Program-made: the position numbers and the translations under genes
Assembly: GCA_002293585.1 (NCBI GenBank)
Contig: DBDM01000074.1
Span: 1 to 7,789 of the forward strand
Source: Bacteroidales bacterium UBA932
Lineage (GTDB): Bacteria > Bacteroidota > Bacteroidia > Bacteroidales > UBA932
DNA length: 7,789 nt
Reading direction: 5' to 3'
The notes under the pieces: generated by a model
What the model saw: the letters and a program-made list of their open reading frames with translations, nothing else
Told to the model about the DNA's origin: nothing
The model's database searches: none
In this document: positions 1 through 7,789 of the stretch, one piece after another
Layout: each line of letters begins with the position of its first letter
Position numbering within the stretch: the first letter of the stretch is position 1

Positions 1-236
1 CTGTACAACAATGGAAGAACATTGTCGGCATAAGGAACAACCAACTCAGGTTTCACTTCCGAAACGAGCGTGAAAACTTCTATACAATCCGATTGCAGTT
101 TTTTGTCCTTATCTTCCAATCCAACCGCAATTTCAGCGAGGAGCTTTGGATTAGCAATACATTTTTCAGCAACAAGCTTGTTTGAAATTTCTGTTTTGTC
201 GCCTTTTTGAGATGATAATTGATTCCAGATTTCCAT
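1..236 (-). CDS. HEAT/ARM-like helical repeat protein, 5' part only (runs off window)
   Basis: Reading the minus strand from the ATG at 236 gives an open frame of 78 codons with no stop, cut by the window edge, so only the N-terminus is visible. It starts MEIWNQLSSQKGDK and then shows a pattern of paired amphipathic helices: NPKLLAEIAVGLEDKDKKL followed by SDCIEVFTLVSEVKPELVVPY and NVLPLL. The spacing of Leu, Ile and Val and the helix-turn-helix pattern with Asp/Lys in the turns resemble HEAT/ARM-type repeats, which usually serve as protein-binding scaffolds. There is no signal peptide, so a cytoplasmic location is likely. A TATCTTTG -7 box lies about 30 bases upstream. It is divergent from the two-component operon; no functional link is shown. 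The exact family and total length cannot be told. Confidence 0.72.
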   Translation of the reverse strand, partial: MEIWNQLSSQKGDKTEISNKLVAEKCIANPKLLAEIAVGLEDKDKKLQSDCIEVFTLVSEVKPELVVPYADNVLPLLY

Positions 237-250
237 AAATTAGAATGCGA

Positions 251-269
251 TTTGTAGTATTGCTACAAA
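251..269. repeat. Perfect 7-bp inverted repeat, candidate operator
   Basis: TTTGTAG (251-257) and CTACAAA (263-269) are exact reverse complements separated by five bases. The right arm overlaps the -7 box of the HEAT-like gene and the whole element covers its expected transcript start, a typical repressor position. It could instead form a short 5' hairpin in that transcript. No regulator can be named. Confidence 0.4.
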
Positions 270-300
270 GATAACGATATTTTCCGGAACCGAAAGCAAA
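266..300 (-). promoter_or_regulatory. Bacteroidota-type promoter of the HEAT-like gene
   Basis: On the minus strand, 273-266 reads TATCTTTG, a full match to the TAnnTTTG -7 consensus. Two candidates exist for the -33 element: TTTC at 295-292 (18-base spacer) and TTTG at 300-297 (23-base spacer, longer than usual). The expected transcript start near 260 gives a leader of about 25 bases before the ATG at 236. A 7-bp inverted repeat (251-269) overlaps the -7 box and the predicted start. Confidence 0.55.
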
Positions 301-302
301 GA

Positions 303-338
303 TTTTCAACTTTTTTTCAGTTTTTATCCGTACCTTTG
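303..338 (+). promoter_or_regulatory. Promoter and putative direct-repeat operator of the two-component operon
   Basis: A perfect -7 box, TACCTTTG, lies at 331-338. Upstream are two TTTCA half-sites (304-308 and 315-319, the second extended to TTTTCAGTTT at 314-323) whose C residues are 11 bp apart. No TTTG -33 box is present at normal spacing, so the repeats lie where an activator would touch polymerase. The same arrangement precedes the PepSY-like gene. OmpR/PhoB-family regulators are known to bind direct repeats of about 11 bp, so autoregulation is inferred. Confidence 0.55.
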
Positions 339-356
339 GAAAAAAATGAAACGGAC

Positions 357-1040
357 ATGAAAATCCTGATTGTCGAAGACGAACCATCGCTGAGGGAAAT
401 CACGCAGCGTTTTCTCGAAAAGGAACGCTATGTGGTGGAAACAGTCTCGACATTTAACGAGGCGATGGACAAAATATTGTTATACAATTATGACTGTATT
501 TTACTCGATATTATGTTGCCCGACGGCAACGGGCTTACGTTATTGCAGGAACTCAAGAAACTGAATAAACGGGAAAACGTGATCATTGTATCGGCAAAAG
601 ACTCTGTGGATGACAAGGTGAAAGGATTGGAACTGGGCGCCGACGACTATCTCGCCAAGCCTTTCCACCTGTCCGAATTGAGCGCACGCATCAAAAGCCT
701 CATCCGCCGCAACCGGCACAATGGAGAAGCCGCTGTCGAAGCCGGCAATGTAAAAATTATTCCCGACAAATTTGAAGTATATGTCAATGGACAAGCACTT
801 GAACTGAGCCGGAAAGAATACGACATCCTGCATTATTTCATCACCCGTCCGGATCGCTTGGTAGATAAAGCTGCTTTAGCCGAAGCCGTGTGGGGCGACC
901 ACATCGACCAGGTAGATAATTACGATTTCATCTATGCGCAAATTAAGAACCTGCGAAAAAGAATGAATGAGGCAGGCGCCGACATTGAGATCAAAGCGGT
1001 GTACGGGTTCGGCTATAAACTTACGGGGGACAGCCTATGA
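357..1040 (+). CDS. OmpR/PhoB-family response regulator, winged-helix DNA-binding
   Basis: This is a 227-residue cytoplasmic transcription factor. The receiver domain covers roughly residues 1-115: acidic pair E7/D8, phosphoacceptor D51 in LLDIMLPDG, switch residue S79 in VIIVSAKD, and the conserved lysine K101 in DDYLAKPF. All catalytic positions are intact. The C-terminal winged helix (about 128-225) has the usual LSRKEYDILHYF start and ends with VYGFGYKL. Length is normal for the family. The frame can be extended to a TTG at 336, but that codon lies inside the -7 box (331-338), so the ATG at 357 was chosen. It overlaps the kinase gene by ATGA, so the kinase is almost certainly its partner. 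Its likely own binding site lies just upstream. It resembles RprY-like regulators of Bacteroides, but that name is not assigned. Function is sure at family level; target genes are inferred. Confidence 0.95.
   Translation: MKILIVEDEPSLREITQRFLEKERYVVETVSTFNEAMDKILLYNYDCILLDIMLPDGNGLTLLQELKKLNKRENVIIVSAKDSVDDKVKGLELGADDYLAKPFHLSELSARIKSLIRRNRHNGEAAVEAGNVKIIPDKFEVYVNGQALELSRKEYDILHYFITRPDRLVDKAALAEAVWGDHIDQVDNYDFIYAQIKNLRKRMNEAGADIEIKAVYGFGYKLTGDSL
1025..1030 (+). promoter_or_regulatory. Shine-Dalgarno-like site for the histidine kinase gene
   Basis: GGGGGA ends six bases before the ATG at 1037, inside the end of the regulator gene. Most other starts in this window have only A-rich leaders, as is common in Bacteroidota. 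Together with the ATGA overlap it suggests coupled or re-initiated translation of the kinase. Confidence 0.35.
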
Positions 1041-2311
1041 AATTAGCTTATCGCATAACCTCGCGTATTTCGCTGGCGCTGCTGGTGCTCATGGCCGTTT
1101 GGGCAACGCTGTTTTACTTTATTATCGTGGAAGAAATCAACGATGAAACAGATGAATCGCTCGAAGAATATTCGGAATACATCATTACCCGTGCATTGGC
1201 AGGCGAGCCCTTACCCTCAGTAAACAACGGAACAAACAACAGTTACCACATCACGGAAGTAACGTCCGGCTACGCCGCACAATATCCGGCCATTCGTTAC
1301 TACGACAAAATGGTTCGCGAATACTCGACAAACGACACCGATCCCGCACGTATCCTGACAACCATTTTCAGCGATTCGGAAAACAACTATTATGAACTGA
1401 CGGTGTCCACTCCAACCATTGAAAAATCGGATTTGCAGGAAGCCATTTTATACTGGATCATCTTTCTGTACATAAGCTTACTGATTGTCATCATCGGGCT
1501 GAACTGGATCATACTGCAACGTAATTTCAAACCGCTGTATAAATTATTGAACTGGTTGGACGGCTTCAACGTGGGGAAAAAATTCACCGCCCCCGCCATT
1601 CAAACAAAAACCACTGAATTTCAAAAATTGAACGAAGCCATTGTCCGGAGCGCACAACGCAATATCGAAACCTACGAACAACAAAAATCATTTATAGGCA
1701 ATGCTTCACACGAACTGCAAACACCATTGGCCGTTTGCCTCAATCGCTTGGAAATATTAGCCGAAGACCCTGCATTAACCGAGAAACAATTGGAGGAGAT
1801 CTTAAAGACAAAACAATCGCTCGACCATGCCGTGAAACTCAACAAAACCTTGCTATTGTTAACAAAGATTGAAAACAATCAATTTCCCGGTAAAAAAGAA
1901 ATATCCCTCAATGCGTTGATAAAAAAACTGGCGGACGATTATTCGGAAGTATACGCCAACCGTAATATATCCGTTACGCTTCACGACAAAGTACAGGTGA
2001 ACGTGGAGATGAATGAGACACTGGCGTCCGTGCTATTCGGCAACCTGCTGAAAAATGCCTTCATCCACAATCATAATAACGGCAGCATTGACATTTCCAT
2101 TACCAATACCAATATTAGTATTGCCAATAGCGGAGGGGACGAAACATTGAACCCCGATTTCATTTTCAACCGTTTCTACCGGGGTTCGAAAAAAGAGGGC
2201 TCAACCGGACTTGGCCTTGCATTGGCAAAATCCGTTTGCGGGCTTTACGGAATGACTATTCGCTATCATTTTTCAGCCGGAAAACATATTTTTTCGATTT
2301 TTTTTCGCTGA
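1037..2311 (+). CDS. Membrane sensor histidine kinase, partner of the OmpR-type regulator
   Basis: This 424-residue inner-membrane kinase is expected to autophosphorylate on His and pass the phosphate to D51 of the upstream regulator. Membrane helix 1 is at about residues 10-31 and helix 2 at 136-159, leaving a periplasmic sensor of about 105 residues with no domain I can name. A HAMP-like but poorly conserved linker follows. The dimerisation/H-box has H225 in NASHELQTPLA. The ATP-binding domain (about 310-424) has the N-box NLLKNA (336-341) and the glycine-rich STGLGLALAKS near 389-399. The G1 box reads NSGGD (364-368) instead of the classical DxGxG, so Asn stands at the usual Asp position; the rest looks functional. 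The gene overlaps the regulator by four bases. The signal sensed is unknown; the PepSY-like protein encoded next may bind its periplasmic part (inference). Confidence 0.94.
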   Translation: MKLAYRITSRISLALLVLMAVWATLFYFIIVEEINDETDESLEEYSEYIITRALAGEPLPSVNNGTNNSYHITEVTSGYAAQYPAIRYYDKMVREYSTNDTDPARILTTIFSDSENNYYELTVSTPTIEKSDLQEAILYWIIFLYISLLIVIIGLNWIILQRNFKPLYKLLNWLDGFNVGKKFTAPAIQTKTTEFQKLNEAIVRSAQRNIETYEQQKSFIGNASHELQTPLAVCLNRLEILAEDPALTEKQLEEILKTKQSLDHAVKLNKTLLLLTKIENNQFPGKKEISLNALIKKLADDYSEVYANRNISVTLHDKVQVNVEMNETLASVLFGNLLKNAFIHNHNNGSIDISITNTNISIANSGGDETLNPDFIFNRFYRGSKKEGSTGLGLALAKSVCGLYGMTIRYHFSAGKHIFSIFFR

Positions 2312-2346
2312 TTTCAGTTACTTTTCAGTTTCATGCCGTTACTTTG
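2311..2346 (+). promoter_or_regulatory. Promoter and putative direct-repeat operator of the PepSY-like gene
   Basis: Directly after the kinase stop come two TTTCAG half-sites (2312-2317 and 2323-2328), C to C 11 bp. A -7-like box TTACTTTG follows at 2339-2346, slightly off the TAnnTTTG consensus. The second half-site is within TTTTCAGTTT (2322-2331), identical to 314-323, and lies at the same distance from the -7 region. There is no TTTG -33 box. I infer control by the adjacent response regulator. Two further TTTTC motifs (C at 2295 and 2306, again 11 bp apart) lie in the end of the kinase gene, but that stretch is T-rich and may mean nothing. Confidence 0.5.
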
Positions 2347-2374
2347 TACCATGAAATTTAAAAACAATACTATT

Positions 2375-2812
2375 ATGAAACGAATTATCTTATCATTAAC
2401 CGCCTTAATTATGGCTGCCGGCGTAGCGTTCGCCGACAACGACAAACCCATTACAGTGGATCAGCTTCCGGCTACGGCCAAGCAATTCATAACCGACTAT
2501 TTTCCGGATGTAAAAGTTTCCTACGCCAAAATTGACAAGGAAATTTTTAGTAAGAGCTACGAAGTTATTTTTACCAACGGGAACAAGGTAGAATTTGATG
2601 CTAAAGGGGAATGGAAAGAGGTGGATTGCAAGTTCACACAAGTACCCGAAGGCATCATTCCGCAACAGATTAAGGATTACGTGAGCTCCAACTATCAGGA
2701 CACAAAAATCGTGAAAATAGACCGCGACCGGCGCGACTACGAAGTAAAACTGAGCAACCGCCTCGAACTGAAATTCGACTTGAAGTTTAATCTCATAGAA
2801 ATTGATGATTAA
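2375..2812 (+). CDS. Exported PepSY-like (DUF2874-type) periplasmic protein
   Basis: This 145-residue protein has a clear signal peptide (K2-R3, hydrophobic 4-18, cleavage expected after AFA at residue 20), so it should be periplasmic. The mature part carries two copies of one unit, about 31-84 and 95-144. Each begins with a Pro-containing helix (LPATAKQFITDYFPD; IPQQIKDYVSSNYQD) and continues with beta strands ending in KVEFDAKGEWKEVDC and ELKFDLKFNLIEID. This is the pattern of the PepSY-like DUF2874 family of Bacteroidota, whose molecular role is not established. The open frame reaches up to an ATG at 2333 and another at 2351, but the first lies upstream of the -7 box and the second at or before the expected transcript start. 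The ATG at 2375 alone gives a normal signal peptide. Its promoter resembles that of the neighbouring two-component operon, so it is probably a regulon member and possibly a modulator of the kinase. Confidence 0.85.
   Translation: MKRIILSLTALIMAAGVAFADNDKPITVDQLPATAKQFITDYFPDVKVSYAKIDKEIFSKSYEVIFTNGNKVEFDAKGEWKEVDCKFTQVPEGIIPQQIKDYVSSNYQDTKIVKIDRDRRDYEVKLSNRLELKFDLKFNLIEIDD
2809..2812. other. Convergent genes sharing TTAA as both stop codons
   Basis: The plus-strand gene stops with TAA at 2810-2812, and the minus-strand gene stops with TAA read from 2811-2809. The palindrome TTAA therefore serves both and leaves no intergenic base. No hairpin followed by a T run is visible nearby, so each transcript must run into the other gene in antisense before it ends. 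Confidence 0.9.
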
Positions 2813-3189
2813 AAGATCTCCTCGAACAAGCGGTCGATGTCGCGGCGGTCTTTCTTGGTAGGACGGCCGGCGCCGGGATCACGTTGCACAAAAACGCCGA
2901 TAGGGCGTTTTTCTAATTTAGCCAGCTCGTCCGCCGGCGTAATATTTTCAATGTATAAAGACACATTTTTAGCCGGTTGACGGTTTTCAATGAGTGCCAA
3001 CACTTTATAAGTATAAACCACCGGAGGCTTACGCAGGGTGATCACATCGCCGGCCTTCACATCGCGGGAGGCTTTTACCTCTACCCCATTCACTTTCACC
3101 CTGTTGCTCTTACAGGCATCAGCAGCCTCACTGCGCGTTTTAAACAGGCGCACCGCCCACAGGTACTTGTCTATCCGTATTGTTTCCAT
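2809..3189 (-). CDS. hslR: Hsp15/HslR-like S4-domain RNA-binding protein
   Basis: This is a 126-residue basic cytoplasmic protein. An S4 RNA-binding domain occupies roughly residues 3-65, beginning RIDKYLWAVRLFKTRSEA and containing the RVKVNGVEVK loop typical of S4 domains. The C-terminal tail GRPTKKDRRDIDRLFEE (108-124) matches the end of bacterial Hsp15 in kind and position, and the length is close to E. coli HslR (133 residues). Hsp15 is a heat-shock protein that binds stalled 50S subunits still carrying nascent-chain tRNA and helps recycle them. The ATG at 3189 is the only sensible start. The gene converges on the PepSY-like gene with stops overlapping in TTAA, and diverges from the GH2 gene with 58 bases between starts. 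A more cautious name would be RNA-binding S4 domain protein. Confidence 0.88.
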   Translation of the reverse strand: METIRIDKYLWAVRLFKTRSEAADACKSNRVKVNGVEVKASRDVKAGDVITLRKPPVVYTYKVLALIENRQPAKNVSLYIENITPADELAKLEKRPIGVFVQRDPGAGRPTKKDRRDIDRLFEEIF

Positions 3190-3194
3190 AAATT

Positions 3195-6649
<3,455 letters not shown>

Positions 6650-6667
6650 CGAAATTCTAAACAATAA

Positions 6668-7774
6668 ATGAAGACTACAGCTTTTACACAATTTCACATC
6701 GACTTGGGCGCCAAAATGGTTCCCTTTGCCGGTTATAACATGCCTATTGAATACGTGGGAATTAATGAAGAACACCAAACCGTCCGCGAAAAGGTGGGCG
6801 TTTTTGACGTTAGCCACATGGGCGAAGTGTGGGTGAAAGGCCCCAATGCACTGGCTTTTGTGCAGCATGTTACTTCCAACGATGCGGCGGTGTTAACGCC
6901 CGGAAAGGTACAATACTCCTGCTATCCCAACGGGAAAGGCGGTATTGTAGACGACTTACTGGTGTACTGCATTGACAAGGAAACTTACCTGCTGGTGATT
7001 AATGCGGCGAATGTGCAAAAGGACTGGGACCACATGTGCGCCATTGCGCCGAAATTCGGCCTCACACCCGGTAAAGAGCTGTACAACGCTTCCGACGAGA
7101 TTTGTCAACTGGCCGTACAAGGGCCATTAGCGCTGAAAGCCATGCAGAAAATCTGCGACCAACCGGTAGAAGATATGGAATACTACACGTTCAAAAAAAT
7201 GACGGTGGCCGGCATTCCCAACGTGATCTTTTCCATCACCGGCTACACAGGTTCCGGCGGATGCGAAATTTATGTAGACAATAAAGACGGCGCCAAACTG
7301 TGGAAGGCCGTATTTGAAGCCGGTGCGGAATTCGGCATCAAACCTATAGGGCTGGGCGCCCGCGACACACTGCGCCTCGAAATGGGCTTCTGCCTGTATG
7401 GCAACGACATTGACGACACCACCTCTCCCATTGAGGCCGGACTGGGTTGGATTACCAAATTCAGCGAGGCCAAAGGCGATTTCATCGATAAAGATTTTTT
7501 ATTGAAACAAAAAACCGACGGTGTTACCCGCAAGCTCGTGGGTTTTGAAATGGTGGACAAAGGTATTCCCCGCCACGATTACGAACTGGCCGACGCTTCA
7601 GGTAACGTTATCGGAAAAGTAACGTCCGGCACCATGTCGCCCTCCATGAAAATAGGCATAGGTATGGGCTACGTGCAACCTGCCTTCGCCAAAGCTGACA
7701 CAGAAATTTTTGTCAAAGTGCGCGACCGCCTGCTGAAAGCGAAGGTGGTGAAAACACCTTTCTACAAAAAGTGA
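6668..7774 (+). CDS. gcvT: Aminomethyltransferase, glycine cleavage system T protein
   Basis: This is a 368-residue cytoplasmic enzyme, normal for the family (about 360-375). It transfers the methylene group from the aminomethyl-lipoyl arm of GcvH to tetrahydrofolate, releasing ammonia and forming 5,10-methylene-THF. The N-terminal folate-binding part shows [16 protein letters not shown] (46-53) and the Asp pair in [10 protein letters not shown] (D95/D96), where the family's catalytic Asp lies. [20 protein letters not shown] follows, and the C-terminal barrel (about 285-365) has [21 protein letters not shown]. In the GYTG loop (192-200) the sequence is GYTGSGGCE, with Ser where many homologues have Glu; this may be lineage usage. 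The ATG at 6668 begins 18 bases after the GH2 stop; no -7 box is visible in the gap, so read-through from the GH2 promoter, or a promoter inside that gene, is possible. gcvH and gcvP are not in the window. Confidence 0.96.
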   Translation: MKTTAFTQFHIDLGAKMVPFAGYNMPIEYVGINEEHQTVREKVGVFDVSHMGEVWVKGPNALAFVQHVTSNDAAVLTPGKVQYSCYPNGKGGIVDDLLVYCIDKETYLLVINAANVQKDWDHMCAIAPKFGLTPGKELYNASDEICQLAVQGPLALKAMQKICDQPVEDMEYYTFKKMTVAGIPNVIFSITGYTGSGGCEIYVDNKDGAKLWKAVFEAGAEFGIKPIGLGARDTLRLEMGFCLYGNDIDDTTSPIEAGLGWITKFSEAKGDFIDKDFLLKQKTDGVTRKLVGFEMVDKGIPRHDYELADASGNVIGKVTSGTMSPSMKIGIGMGYVQPAFAKADTEIFVKVRDRLLKAKVVKTPFYKK

Positions 7775-7787
7775 CTAAGTGACTAAG
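7772..7787 (+). repeat. Two tandem copies of TGACTAAG starting at the gcvT stop codon
   Basis: TGACTAAG occurs twice without a gap; the first TGA is the gcvT stop. Because the unit is 8 bases, the pair places stops in all three plus-strand frames (7772, 7776 and 7780). The window ends two bases later, so the copy number is unknown. Confidence 0.6.
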
Positions 7788-7789
7788 AG

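Noticed and set aside
166..387. A 73-codon minus-strand open frame
   Set aside because: It spans the two divergent promoters and overlaps the well-supported starts at 236 and 357. The product has no recognisable pattern.
2104..2123. Inverted repeat CAATAC-N8-GTATTG in the kinase gene
   Set aside because: It falls within codons for a repetitive Thr-Asn-Ile stretch, has only 6-bp arms and no T run; likely chance.
2291..2308. Extra TTTTC pair (C at 2295 and 2306) as additional regulator half-sites
   Set aside because: The 11-bp spacing is tempting, but the motif lies in a T-rich stretch coding for Phe residues and lacks the CA of the better half-sites; kept only as a remark.
2867..2876. GC palindrome CCGGCGCCGG near the end of hslR as a terminator
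   Set aside because: It encodes the conserved GAGRP part of the tail, has no T run on either strand, and is explained by codon use.

Overview
The window looks like a piece of a Bacteroidota chromosome, most likely order Bacteroidales. The evidence is promoters of the TAnnTTTG (-7) type, mostly A-rich leaders without Shine-Dalgarno sites, a two-gene OmpR-type sensory operon next to a PepSY-like (DUF2874) periplasmic protein, and a secreted LacZ-type GH2 enzyme. Genus cannot be set from sequence reading alone. There are no RNA genes, insertion sequences, CRISPR arrays or prophage genes, and no gene-free stretch over 300 bases.

Layout. Positions 1-236 (minus) hold the 5' part of a HEAT/ARM-like helical-repeat protein that runs off the window. 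Its promoter stands back to back with that of a two-component operon (plus): an OmpR/PhoB-type response regulator (357-1040) and a membrane histidine kinase (1037-2311) joined by an ATGA overlap. Next comes a small exported PepSY-like protein (2375-2812). It converges on an Hsp15/HslR-like S4-domain RNA-binding protein (2809-3189, minus), and the two genes share the bases TTAA as stop codons. Divergent from hslR is a large exported GH2 beta-galactosidase (3248-6649), followed 18 bases later by gcvT, the aminomethyltransferase of the glycine cleavage system (6668-7774).

How the genes may work together. The promoters of the response regulator and of the PepSY-like gene share an element: two TTTCA half-sites exactly 11 bp apart, with the second placed the same distance from the -7 region in both (C to first T of the box, 13 bp). 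Nineteen of 25 bases match across the second half-site and -7 box, and neither has a good -33 box. This fits the 11-bp direct-repeat sites of OmpR/PhoB regulators. I infer that the regulator activates its own operon and the periplasmic protein, which could feed back on the kinase. This is the most interesting signal in the window. The rest is mostly housekeeping (hslR, gcvT) plus one carbohydrate-active enzyme with two lineage-looking insertions.

Start codons. For the regulator, the PepSY-like gene and the GH2 gene, the longest open frame begins inside or just upstream of the -7 box. Starts were therefore moved downstream to ATG codons at 357, 2375 and 3248; the last two also place a clean signal peptide at the N-terminus.
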